The notes under the pieces are model-generated. The model made no database searches, was not told where the DNA came from, and saw nothing but the letters and a program-made list of their open reading frames with translations. Shown piece by piece: positions 52,667 through 64,000 of a stretch of DNA of 64,000 nucleotides (within the stretch, counting starts at the first letter, position 1; each line of letters starts with the position of its first letter). The position numbers were made by a program, and so were the translations under genes. The DNA comes from Rubrivivax sp. (GTDB taxonomy: Bacteria > Pseudomonadota > Gammaproteobacteria > Burkholderiales > Burkholderiaceae_C): the NCBI GenBank assembly GCA_022842595.1, contig JALHPF010000007.1:62001-126000 (forward strand), given 5' to 3'.

Positions 52667-54146
52667 CGATGCCCGTTCCTGTTTCAAGGGCCACGGCTTC
52701 ACTGCGCGCCGTGGCGTAAAGGTCCAGATAGGCTTTCGCCGGCCCGGCCCAGCCCAGCGGCCGGCCCATCGCGTTGACCATCAGCGCGTGCCATTGGGCA
52801 ATGTTCTCGAAGCTGGCCTGGGCGCGGCGAACACAGCGCTCGAAAGCCGAGGGCACGGCCAGGTCGAAGACGAAGCCGGTGGCGCGGCCACTGGCCACGC
52901 TGCCGGGGTCGGTGTCGACGACGGTGTCGGCCAGGCCGCCCACCCGCCGCACGATCGGCAGCGTGCCGTAGCGCAGGCCGTACATCTGCGTCAGCCCGCA
53001 AGGCTCGAACCGGGACGGCACGGCGATGACGTCGGCACCGGCCACCAGGCGATGGGCCCGCGCTTCGTCGTAGCCGATGAAGACATGCACGCGACCCGGG
53101 TGGGCCTGCTGGGCCATCCTGAAGGCGGCTTCCAGCGCTGGTTCGCCCGTGCCCTGCACCGCGAACTGCACACCGGCGGCAATGAGTTCGGGCATGGCCG
53201 CCAGGACCAGGTCCAGACCTTTCTGGGCGGTGAGGCGGCTGACCACCGTCAGCAGCATGGCACCGTCGTCCCGGTCCAGCCCCAGTTCGGCCTGCAAGGC
53301 GCGTTTGCAGTCGCGTTTGCCTTGCAGGCGTTCGGCGTCGTAGCGGGCGGCGATGGCCGGGTCTGTGGCCGGGTTCCACAGCGCGTCGTCGATGCCGTTG
53401 ATGATGCCCGTGACCTGGTCGCCGCGCTCGCGCACCACACCTTCCAGCCCGCAGCCGAATTCGTGGGTGGCGATCTCGCGCGCATAGTTCGGGCTGACGG
53501 TGGTGACGCGGTCGGCGAACTTCAGTCCGGCCTTCATGAAGCTGAGCTGGCCGTGGTATTCGAGCCCGGCCGCCGAAAGCAGCCGTGTGGCCACGCCCAG
53601 CAGCGACCAGTCCTGCATCGGGAACAGCCCCTGGTAGGCCAGGTTGTGCACCGTGAAGATGCTGGCGGCTTCGGTGGGCCCATGTTCGGCCATGTAGGCG
53701 CAGGCCATCGCGGCGTGCCAGTCGTGGGCATGCACCACGTCGGGGGCCCATTGCGGGTCGGCATCGTCGGCAGCCAGGTGAGCAGCCACCCAGCCCAGCA
53801 GGGCGAAGCGCTGCAGGTTGTCGGCCCATTCCTCGCCCTGGCTGTCCTGGTAAGGGCTGCCGCCGCGCTTGTAGAGATAGGGCGCATCGATGACATACAC
53901 CGGCAGTTGCGTTCCCGGCATGCGCGCCAGCAGCAGCCGCACGCGCAACGCGCCGAAACAGGAACCGATGTCGATGACGATGCGCGCGCCCTGCACGCTT
54001 TCCATCACGGCCGGAAGGCCCGGCAACAAGAGGCGCACGTCGGCGCCCTGCTCGGCCAGCGCCACCGGCAGCGCCGCCACCACGTCGGCCAGGCCGCCGG
54101 TCTTGACCAGCGGGAACACCTCCGCGGCCACATGCAGAACCTTCAT
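52656..54146 (-). CDS. glgA: Glycogen synthase (ADP-glucose, GT5)
   Basis: The 496-residue protein starts [23 protein letters not shown], which holds the KTGGL ADP-glucose site. It continues with [15 protein letters not shown] and the C-terminal [28 protein letters not shown]. It elongates alpha-1,4-glucan from ADP-glucose. ATG 54146 overlaps the glgC stop (ATGA). The gene ends within the DUF3617 gene, sharing the near-palindrome TCAAGCCTTGA. Confidence 0.96.
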   Translation of the reverse strand: MKVLHVAAEVFPLVKTGGLADVVAALPVALAEQGADVRLLLPGLPAVMESVQGARIVIDIGSCFGALRVRLLLARMPGTQLPVYVIDAPYLYKRGGSPYQDSQGEEWADNLQRFALLGWVAAHLAADDADPQWAPDVVHAHDWHAAMACAYMAEHGPTEAASIFTVHNLAYQGLFPMQDWSLLGVATRLLSAAGLEYHGQLSFMKAGLKFADRVTTVSPNYAREIATHEFGCGLEGVVRERGDQVTGIINGIDDALWNPATDPAIAARYDAERLQGKRDCKRALQAELGLDRDDGAMLLTVVSRLTAQKGLDLVLAAMPELIAAGVQFAVQGTGEPALEAAFRMAQQAHPGRVHVFIGYDEARAHRLVAGADVIAVPSRFEPCGLTQMYGLRYGTLPIVRRVGGLADTVVDTDPGSVASGRATGFVFDLAVPSAFERCVRRAQASFENIAQWHALMVNAMGRPLGWAGPAKAYLDLYATARSEAVALETGTGIVKA

Positions 54147-55435
54147 GTCGCGTTGTCGAAGGTGTTGGGGCGGAGCATCTCGCGCGTCACCAAGGTGATG
54201 CCCGATTCGGTGCGGTAGAAGCGTTCGGCGTCGGCCGCGGCATCTTCGCCGATGACCATGCCGTCGGGGATGTGGCAGTCGCGGTCGATGACGGCACGGG
54301 TGATGCGCGCGCCACGGCCCACCTGCACGCCCGGCAGCACGACCGACCAGCTGACGCTGGCATGCGAGTGCACGCGCACGTTGGAGAACAGGGTCGAGCG
54401 GAACACCGACCCCGAGACGATGCAACCGCCCGACACCAGTGACTCGATGGCCATGCCGCGCCGGTCTTCCTGGTTGTGCACGAACTTGGCTGGCGGCAAC
54501 TGCGGCTGGTAGGTCCAGATCGGCCAGTTGGTGTCGTACAGGTTGAGCAAGGGGTCGGTGGCCGTCAGGTCGATATTGGCGTCCCAGTACGCGTCGATCG
54601 TGCCCACGTCGCGCCAATAGGGGGGCTGGCCGATCTTGCCGCCCACGCAACTCAGTTCGAACGGGTGCGCCACGGCCAGGCCGGCCTTCACCATCTTCGG
54701 GATGATGTCCTTGCCGAAGTCGTGGCTGGACGCCGGGTCGTTCATGTCGCGTTCGAGCTCGCGGTACAGGAATCGTGCGTTGAAGATGTAGATGCCCATG
54801 CTCGCCAGCGTGCGGCCGGGCTTGCCGGGAATGGTGGGCGGCACGGGCGGCTTTTCGACGAAGTCGACGATGCGCCGGTGTTCGTCGATCGCCATGCAGC
54901 CGAAGGCCGCGGCTTCTTCCTGGCTGACTTCGATGCAGCCGACCGTGCATTCGCTGCCGAACTGGCGGTGCATGGACACGTGGTCGGCCAGCATCACGGC
55001 GTAGTTCTGCTTGTAGATGTGGTCGCCGGCCAGGACAACGACGTAATCGGCACGGTAGGCAGCCAGGATGTCCTGGTTCTGGTACACGGCGTCGGCGGTG
55101 CCGCGATACCAGCTTTCTTCGTCGACACGCTGCTGCGCGGGCAGCAGGTCGACGAATTCGTTCATCTCGCTCTTCAGGAAGGCCCAGCCCCGCTGCAGAT
55201 GGCGCAGCAGGCTGTGGCTCTTGTACTGGGTGATGACGCCGATGCGGCGGATGCCGCTGTTCATGCAGTTCGACAACGCGAAGTCGACGATGCGGAACTT
55301 GCCGCCGAAGTACACCGCTGGCTTGGCCCGGCTGTCGGTCAGGTTCTTCAGGCGGCTGCCGCGGCCGCCTGCCAGCACCAGCGCCACGGCCCGCCGCGGC
55401 AGGTCGAGGCTCTGGGCCACATCGATGGGTCTCAT
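54143..55435 (-). CDS. glgC: Glucose-1-phosphate adenylyltransferase
   Basis: The 430-residue enzyme has the nucleotide site [39 protein letters not shown] and the sugar-phosphate region FVEKP. A left-handed helix domain lies at the C-terminus (about 310-430). It makes ADP-glucose, the committed step of glycogen synthesis, and is usually allosterically controlled. It is divergent from glgP, with a 340-base control region between. Confidence 0.96.
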   Translation of the reverse strand: MRPIDVAQSLDLPRRAVALVLAGGRGSRLKNLTDSRAKPAVYFGGKFRIVDFALSNCMNSGIRRIGVITQYKSHSLLRHLQRGWAFLKSEMNEFVDLLPAQQRVDEESWYRGTADAVYQNQDILAAYRADYVVVLAGDHIYKQNYAVMLADHVSMHRQFGSECTVGCIEVSQEEAAAFGCMAIDEHRRIVDFVEKPPVPPTIPGKPGRTLASMGIYIFNARFLYRELERDMNDPASSHDFGKDIIPKMVKAGLAVAHPFELSCVGGKIGQPPYWRDVGTIDAYWDANIDLTATDPLLNLYDTNWPIWTYQPQLPPAKFVHNQEDRRGMAIESLVSGGCIVSGSVFRSTLFSNVRVHSHASVSWSVVLPGVQVGRGARITRAVIDRDCHIPDGMVIGEDAAADAERFYRTESGITLVTREMLRPNTFDNAT

Positions 55436-55775
55436 GTCGTCTCCTGATTCTGCAAGAAAATTACAAAGCCTGGCGCCGCGGCGCTAATTCGAACCTGTGG
55501 ATTGAAATTCAAGTGGTTTGCCAGAAGTAGCGGCTAAACCCTTGTCGGAACGAGAATCGAAGTCTTGTTCGCGAACATCCGTGAAACTCGACCGAGTGGT
55601 GAAGTCAACAAAACCGGGACGATTTGTAGTTGGACTACAGCGCATCGATGCAGCTTTCGTTGACGTTGCGCGGCTTCATCAAGGACACTCCAAGCGTCTG
55701 GCCTGCTGTGAAAGATCGGCATGGCACGGCCCCTGCAAGCCCCGTTCGCACCTGCCCCCAGCACATCGCCCGCCC
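55436..55775. promoter_or_regulatory. Divergent glgC/glgP control region with three palindromes
   Basis: The 340-base region is AT-richer than its surroundings. It holds the palindrome GCGCCGCGGCGC (55473-55484), TGTTCGCGAACA (55566-55577) with the central CG typical of LacI-family operators, and TGTAGT-TGG-ACTACA (55625-55639). No clear -35/-10 pair stands out. The 86 codons open upstream of glgP in this region have no protein-like character. Confidence 0.5.
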
Positions 55776-58231
<2,456 letters not shown>

Positions 58232-58232
<1 letters not shown>

Positions 58233-60472
58233 TGCCAGCCGAAAGCACGGCGGCAGGCCCGGACAAGCCCGAGAATGGCCCCACGATGCTGAGCTTGCAA
58301 GACGCCGAATTGCTGCGCCTGGGGCGCCACCCCGACCCCTGCGCCATGCTGGGCCCGCACACCGCTGCCGACGGCAGCCAGTGGGTGCGTGTCTTCCTTC
58401 CCGGGGCCATCACCGTGTGGGTGCTGCCGCTGGGCAGCGAACCTGCCAGCCTGTCGCCGCCGGCGCCGCTGGGCATGCGCCACGAGGAAGGCCTGTTCGA
58501 AGGGCCCTGGGCCGGCGGTAGCGCCTACCGCCTGGGCGTGCGCTGGGCCGACGGCAGCGAATCGATGGTCGAGGACGCCTATCGCTTCGGCATGGTTCTG
58601 GGCGAAATGGACGTCTGGCTGCTCGCCGAGGGCAAGCACCTTCGGCCCTACGAGGTGCTGGGCGCCAACCCCTGCGTGATGGAGGGCGTGGCCGGCACCG
58701 CCTTCGCCGTGTGGGCACCCAACGCCAGCCGCGTCAGCGTGGTCGGCGACTTCAACTTCTGGGACGGCCGCCGCCACCCGCTGCGGCTGCGGCGCGAATG
58801 CGGCGTGTGGGAACTGTTCGTGCCCGGCGTGGCCGTCGGGGCGCGCTACAAGTACGAACTGCTCGCCGCCGACGGCCGACTGCTGCCGCAAAAGGCCGAC
58901 CCCTACGCCCGCCAGAGCGAGCTGCGCCCGGCCACTGCCAGCGTGGTGGCCGAGATGCCGGCCTTCGCCCCGCCATCGGCGGACCGCCAGGCCGCCAACG
59001 CGCTGGACGCGCCGATGTCCATCTACGAAGTGCACCTGGCCAGTTGGCGGCGCAAGCCCGAGGAAGACGGCCGCTGGCTGAACTGGGACGAGCTCGCCAC
59101 GACCCTGGTGCCCTATGCCAGCGACCTGGGTTTCACCCACCTGGAACTGCTGCCCGTCAGCGAGCACCCTTTCGACGGCAGCTGGGGCTACCAGACCCTG
59201 GGCCTGTTCTCGCCGACGGCCCGCTTCGGCGACGCGGCGGGTTTTCGCCGCTTCGTCGACGCCGCGCATGCTGCCGGCCTGGGGGTGCTGCTGGACTGGG
59301 TACCCGCGCACTTTCCCACCGACGCGCACGGCCTGGTCGAATTCGACGGCACCCACCTCTACGAGTACGCCGACCGCCGCGAGGGCTTCCACACCGACTG
59401 GAACACCCTCATCTACAACTTCGGCCGGACCGAGGTGCGCAACTTCCTCGTGGCCAGCGCCCTGTACTGGCTGGAGCGTTTCGACGTCGACGGCCTGCGT
59501 GTCGACGCCGTGGCCTCGATGCTCTACCGCGACTACAGCCGCAAGGCCGGCGAGTGGATCCCGAACGCCCATGGCGGCCGCGAGAACCTGGAAGCCATCG
59601 CCTTCCTGAAGCGCACCAACGAAGTGGTGGGCGGCGAACGCCCGCAGGCCGTGACCATGGCCGAGGAAAGCACCGCCTTCCCGGCGGTCAGCCGCCCGAC
59701 CTGGGCCGGCGGCCTGGGCTTCCACTTCAAGTGGAACATGGGCTGGATGCACGACACCCTGCAATACATGCAGCGCGACCCCATCCACCGCCCCTACCAC
59801 CAGGGCGAGATGACCTTCGGCCTGGTCTACGCCTTCAACGAGAACTTCGTCCTGCCGATCAGCCACGACGAGGTGGTGCACGGCAAGGGCAGCCTGCTGG
59901 CGAAGATGCCCGGCGACCGCTGGCAGAAGTTCGCGAACCTGCGCGCCTACCTCGGCTTCATGTGGGGGCACCCTGGCAAGAAGCTGCTGTTCATGGGCTG
60001 CGAATTCGGCCAGGAACGCGAATGGAACCATGACGCCAGCCTGGACTGGCACCTGCTGGCGCAACCCGAACACCAGGGTCTGCAGAACCTGGTGCGTGAC
60101 CTGAACGGCCTGTACGTGAAAAGCCCGGCACTGTTCGAACAGGACTTCACCGGCGCCGGCTTCGAATGGATCGACCATGACGATGCGCGCCGCAGCACCT
60201 TGAGCTTCCTGCGCAAGTCGGCCGACGGCCAGGCCGTGCTCGTGGTGTGCAACTTCGCGCCGGTGGTGCACCATGGCTTCCGGCTGGGCGTGCCCTGGGC
60301 CGGCACCTGGCGCGAGCGGCTGAACACCGATTCAACGCACTACGGCGGCAGCAACGTCGGCACGCCGCTCGGCGCCGCCGTCACCGAAGCGGTGCCCAGC
60401 CATGGGCGCGCCCAGTCCATCGTGCTCAGCCTGCCGCCGCTGGCCACCGTGTTTCTGGAATGGACCGACTGA
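58232..60472 (+). CDS. glgB: 1,4-alpha-glucan branching enzyme (GH13)
   Basis: The 746-residue protein has an extra N-terminal beta-domain, a CBM48 domain ([22 protein letters not shown]) and the GH13 barrel. The nucleophile Asp425 is in [12 protein letters not shown] and the acid Glu478 in MAEESTAFP, the same 53-residue spacing as in E. coli GlgB. It adds alpha-1,6 branches. ATG 58232 overlaps the glgP stop; ATG 58286 is an alternative. Overlap with glgX is 13 bases. Confidence 0.95.
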
Positions 60473-62601
60473 GCACGACCTTCCGCGCTGAAGCGCCGGT
60501 GCGGGCGGCGCTGCAGGAAGGCCGGCCCTGGCCGATGGGCGCCAGCGTGGGCGAAGGCGGCGTCAACTTCGCCGTGTTCTCGGCCCACGCCACGCAAGTC
60601 GAGCTGTGCCTGTTCGACAGCGAAGGTGAAGTCGAAATGGCGCGCGTGCCGCTGCCCGGCCGCAGCGGCGATGTCTTTCACGGATTCCTGCCAGGCGCTG
60701 CGGCGGGGTTGGTGTACGGCCTGCGCGCACAGGGTTCGTGGCGACCCGACCGCGGCCACCGCTTCAACCCCTACAAGCTGCTGCTGGACCCCTGGGCACG
60801 CGAGATCGTGGCACCTGCGGGCGGCTTCAGCTGGAAGGGCCCGCACTGCGGCCATGACCACGAACACCCTGGCCACATGGACACCCGCGACAACGCGCGC
60901 TGGGCCCACAAGGCGCGGGTGGTGCAGGACAGCTTCGACTGGGAAGGCGACCACCACCCGCGCACGCCGCTGGCCGCCAGCGTGCTGTACGAAGTGCACG
61001 TGCGCAGCTTCACCAAGCTGCTGCCTGGGGTGCCCGAGGCCCTGCGCGGCACTTACGCGGGCATGGCGCACGACGCCGCCATCGGCCACCTGCGGCGGCT
61101 GGGTGTCACCGCCGTCAGCCTGCTGCCGGTGCACCAGCTGCTGAGCGAGGCGCGCCTGGTCGAACACGGGCTCGTGAACCATTGGGGCTACAACACGCTG
61201 GGCTTCTTCTGCCCCGAGCCGCGCTACGCCGCCACCAGCGCAACGCGCGACGAGTTCAAGCGTCTGGTGCAGCGCCTGCACGCCGCGGGCATCGAGGTCA
61301 TCCTCGACGTCGTCTACAACCACACCTGCGAGGGCGACGAACGTGGCGCCACGCTCAGCTGGCGCGGCTTGGACAACGCCAGCTGGTACCGCCTGCCGCC
61401 GGGCGCCAAGGACCACTACGACAACTACAGCGGCTGCGGCAACACCGTAGACATCCGCCACCCGCGTGTGCTGCAGATGGTGCTGGACAGCCTGCGCCAC
61501 TGGGTCCAGGAATTCCACGTCGACGGCTTCCGCTTCGACCTGGGCCCCGTGCTGGGCCGGGGCGACCACGGCTTCGAACGCGACGGCCCGTTCTTCAAGA
61601 CCGTGCTGCAGGACCCGGCGCTGCAGGGCACCAAGATGATCGCCGAGCCCTGGGACATCGGTCCCGGCGGCTACCAGGTGGGCAACTTCCCGCGCGGCTG
61701 GGCTGAATGGAACGACCACTTCCGCGACACCGCACGGGCCTTCTGGCTGGGTGGCGACTGCACGCGCGGCGAGATGGCGCTGCGCCTGGCCGGCAGCAGC
61801 GACCTGTTCCAGGCCCGCCAGCGCCCGCCTTGCGAGGGCATCAACTACATCGTCAGCCATGACGGCTTCACCCTGGCCGATCTGGTGAGCTACGACCTGA
61901 AGCACAACCAGGCCAACCTGGAAGACAACCGCGACGGCCACGGCCACAACCTCAGCTGGAACTGCGGCTGGGAAGGCCCCACCACCGACCCCGTGGTGCT
62001 GAGCTTGCGCACCCGGCTGCAGCGCGCCTTGCTGGCCACCCTGCTGCTCGCCCAGGGCACGCCGATGCTGGCCGCCGGCGACGAACTCGGCCACAGCCAG
62101 GGTGGCAACAACAACCCCTACTGCCAGGACAACGCCATCACCTGGATCGACTGGGCCCGCGCCGACGCCGCCCTGGCCGACTACACCGCCACCCTCGTTT
62201 CGCTGCGCAAGCGGCTGATGCCGCTGGGCCCGCGCTGGTACACCGGCGTGGCCGACGCCCGCGGCCTGGCCGACCTGGCCTGGCTGCGCCGCGTCGGCGA
62301 GCCGCTGACGCCCGAGCACTGGGACAACCGCATGTCGCGCGTCATGGGTGCCTTCATCGGTGCGCCAGGTGGTTCAAGCGAACCGCTGCTGCTGCTGATC
62401 AACGGCCGCGACATGGACGCCAGCTTCCGGCTGCCACCCGGCGGCTGGGTGGCCGAGCTCGACAGCGCCAACACCGACGGTCGCAGCACGTGGCGGCACC
62501 CCGCAGATTCGCCTGCCAACGCGCCGGACCACTTCCCATTGCGCGCCCGCAGCCTCGTGCTGCTGCGCGCCTTGCCCGACACTGCAGGAACCATCCGATG
62601 A
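60460..62601 (+). CDS. glgX: Glycogen debranching enzyme (GH13)
   Basis: The 713-residue protein has a CBM48 domain ([27 protein letters not shown]) and the catalytic barrel, with the nucleophile Asp in [11 protein letters not shown], the acid Glu in [15 protein letters not shown] and [14 protein letters not shown]. It removes limit-dextrin branches. It is coupled to glgB by a 13-base overlap and to malQ by an ATGA overlap. Confidence 0.95.
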   Translation: MDRLSTTFRAEAPVRAALQEGRPWPMGASVGEGGVNFAVFSAHATQVELCLFDSEGEVEMARVPLPGRSGDVFHGFLPGAAAGLVYGLRAQGSWRPDRGHRFNPYKLLLDPWAREIVAPAGGFSWKGPHCGHDHEHPGHMDTRDNARWAHKARVVQDSFDWEGDHHPRTPLAASVLYEVHVRSFTKLLPGVPEALRGTYAGMAHDAAIGHLRRLGVTAVSLLPVHQLLSEARLVEHGLVNHWGYNTLGFFCPEPRYAATSATRDEFKRLVQRLHAAGIEVILDVVYNHTCEGDERGATLSWRGLDNASWYRLPPGAKDHYDNYSGCGNTVDIRHPRVLQMVLDSLRHWVQEFHVDGFRFDLGPVLGRGDHGFERDGPFFKTVLQDPALQGTKMIAEPWDIGPGGYQVGNFPRGWAEWNDHFRDTARAFWLGGDCTRGEMALRLAGSSDLFQARQRPPCEGINYIVSHDGFTLADLVSYDLKHNQANLEDNRDGHGHNLSWNCGWEGPTTDPVVLSLRTRLQRALLATLLLAQGTPMLAAGDELGHSQGGNNNPYCQDNAITWIDWARADAALADYTATLVSLRKRLMPLGPRWYTGVADARGLADLAWLRRVGEPLTPEHWDNRMSRVMGAFIGAPGGSSEPLLLLINGRDMDASFRLPPGGWVAELDSANTDGRSTWRHPADSPANAPDHFPLRARSLVLLRALPDTAGTIR

Positions 62602-64000
62602 GATTCCCACGCGCCAGCGGTGTTTTGCTGCACCCCACGTCCCTGCCCGGCCCGCATGGCTCCGGCGATCTCGGGCCCGAGGCCTACCACTTCGTCGACT
62701 GGCTGGTGGCTGCTGGTCAGAAGCTGTGGCAGCTGCTGCCGCTGGCCGGTATCGGCCCGGGCAATTCGCCCTACATGAGCAACTCGGCTTTCGCCGGCAA
62801 TGCCCTGCTCGTCGACCTGGCGGAATTGCAGGAACAGGGCTGGCTGGACGCAGCCGACCTGGCCCCCGTGCCCGGGCTTGCCGGGGCCGCTGACGATGCC
62901 CAGATCGACTTCAGCGTGATGTACCCGTTCCGCATGGAACGCCTGGCCAAGGCCGCGGCGCGCTTCGCGGCGAACGGCACGCCGGCCCAGCAAGCCGACT
63001 TCGCCGCCTTCCATGCCGACCACGCCAGTTGGCTGACCGACTACGCCCTCTTCATGAGCATCTGCGAGAGCTGCGGCTGGCAGGACTGGTGCGAATGGGA
63101 GCCCGGGCTGGCTGCGCGCAAGCCGGCCGCCCTGGCCGCCGCCACCGCCAGGCATGCCGAGCGCATGGCGTTCTGGCAGTTCTGCCAATGGCGCTTCTAC
63201 CGCCAGTGGGCGGCGCTCAAGGCCTACGCCAACGGCCGTGGCGTGCAGATCATCGGCGACACGCCGATCTTCATCGCTTACCTCAGCGCCGAGGTCTGGG
63301 CCAACCAGCATCTGTTCGAACTGGACGAGGCTGGCCGCCCCACCGTGGTGGCCGGCGTGCCGCCCGACTTCTTCGCGGCCACCGGCCAGCGCTGGGGCAA
63401 CCCGCTCTACCGCTGGGCCGAACACGCCAAGGACGGCTATGCCTGGTGGGTGGAGCGCATCCGCCGCACCTTCGAGCTGGTCGATATCGTTCGCATCGAC
63501 CACTTCCGCGGCTTCGCGGGCTACTGGGAGATACCGGCCAGCGAACCCACCGCGATGAACGGCCAGTGGCTGCCCGGGCCGGGCGAGCCGCTGTTCAAGG
63601 CCATCAACAAGGCGCTGGGGCCGATGCCCATCATTGCCGAGGACCTGGGCGTCATCACCCCGGACGTCGAGGCGCTGCGCAAGAAGTTCGGCCTGCCGGG
63701 CATGCGCATCCTGCAGTTCGCCTTCAACGGCGACGCCAGCGACCGCTTCCTGCCGCACAACCACGAGCCCGACACCGTCGTCTACACCGGCACCCACGAC
63801 AACGACACCGTCGCCGGCTGGTGGGCCACGGCCACCGACCACGAACGCCACTACGCCCGCGGCTACTTCAACACCGACGGCCACGACATGCCCTGGACCT
63901 TCATCCGCGCGGCCATGGCCAGCGTCGCCGACACCTGCGTGCACCCGCTGCAGGACGTGCTGGCGCTGCCCAGCGAATGCCGCATGAATTTTCCGGGCCA
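62598..64000 (+). CDS. malQ: 4-alpha-glucanotransferase, C-terminus beyond the window
   Basis: About 467 codons are visible from ATG 62598. GH77 features are GVLLHPTSLPGPHGSGDLG, NSPYMSNSAFAGN, the nucleophile Asp in VRIDHFRGF, the acid Glu in IAEDLGVIT and the third carboxylate in THDNDT. The enzyme disproportionates maltodextrins left by GlgP and GlgX. The frame is open to the right edge; roughly the last 30-40 residues are missing. Confidence 0.95.
   Translation, partial: MRFPRASGVLLHPTSLPGPHGSGDLGPEAYHFVDWLVAAGQKLWQLLPLAGIGPGNSPYMSNSAFAGNALLVDLAELQEQGWLDAADLAPVPGLAGAADDAQIDFSVMYPFRMERLAKAAARFAANGTPAQQADFAAFHADHASWLTDYALFMSICESCGWQDWCEWEPGLAARKPAALAAATARHAERMAFWQFCQWRFYRQWAALKAYANGRGVQIIGDTPIFIAYLSAEVWANQHLFELDEAGRPTVVAGVPPDFFAATGQRWGNPLYRWAEHAKDGYAWWVERIRRTFELVDIVRIDHFRGFAGYWEIPASEPTAMNGQWLPGPGEPLFKAINKALGPMPIIAEDLGVITPDVEALRKKFGLPGMRILQFAFNGDASDRFLPHNHEPDTVVYTGTHDNDTVAGWWATATDHERHYARGYFNTDGHDMPWTFIRAAMASVADTCVHPLQDVLALPSECRMNFPG

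Overview
The window is high-GC DNA with the strong third-position GC bias of a betaproteobacterium. DUF3138 and DUF4936 proteins, a PEP-CTERM sorting signal, a DUF2934 protein and the mltG-tmk-holB-pilZ-tatD gene order point to Burkholderiales, probably the Rubrivivax/Leptothrix/Methylibium side of the order. This placement is inference from gene content; no rRNA or other marker gene is present.

Layout. (1) 1-11.7 kb, minus strand: one long polyamine operon. It reads bauA-like aminotransferase, puuB, puuD, puuA, spuC-like aminotransferase, potF, potG, potH, potI and a DUF3138 outer-membrane protein cut by the left edge. It can import putrescine and degrade it through gamma-glutamyl intermediates to GABA. 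(2) 11.7-14.9 kb: a hemerythrin-like gene with an FNR-type box, an agmatinase gene, and divergent aceA (isocitrate lyase) behind an operator-rich intergenic region. (3) 15-22.2 kb: a diguanylate cyclase, a GntR/YtrA-ABC-permease operon, a stretch of non-coding inverted repeats, an iron-type alcohol dehydrogenase, an esterase and a thioesterase-acetyltransferase fusion. (4) 22.2-27.9 kb: ygfZ diverging from mltG-tmk-holB-pilZ-tatD-ankyrin protein. (5) 28-32 kb: an accessory-looking stretch with less biased codons (hydrolase, EcsC-like, SWIB, receiver and rod-like small proteins). (6) 32-50 kb: a stress and low-oxygen cluster. It holds a SagB-type nitroreductase, a Crp/Fnr regulator, a MacAB/DevBCA-type exporter, a universal stress protein, Hsp20, a PAS-GGDEF protein, a degenerate sensor kinase, a CheB-CheR-PAS fusion, PEP synthase and a DUF2934 protein. 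(7) 49.7-52.7 kb: exported proteins (PEP-CTERM protein, lipase-like lipoprotein, DUF3617 protein). (8) 52.7-64 kb: the complete glycogen locus, glgC-glgA diverging from glgP-glgB-glgX-malQ, with malQ cut by the right edge.

The most notable pattern is a set of five FNR-type boxes (TTGAG-N4-ATCAA or CTCAA) at 12316, 34068, 39573, 41201 and 49608. They lie before the hemerythrin, the regulator and its divergent neighbour, the stress protein, the GGDEF gene and the DUF2934 gene. In three of them the candidate -10 hexamer starts exactly 21 bases after the box, as expected for class II activation. The gene set (Usp, Hsp20, nitroreductase, PEP synthase, O2-binding hemerythrin) resembles a hypoxic-survival regulon, apparently controlled by an FNR-like protein that lacks the usual three N-terminal cysteines. 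Other points of interest are a three-half-site operator at aceA, mutually exclusive hairpins before a GGDEF gene, and a porin of unknown function inside the putrescine operon.
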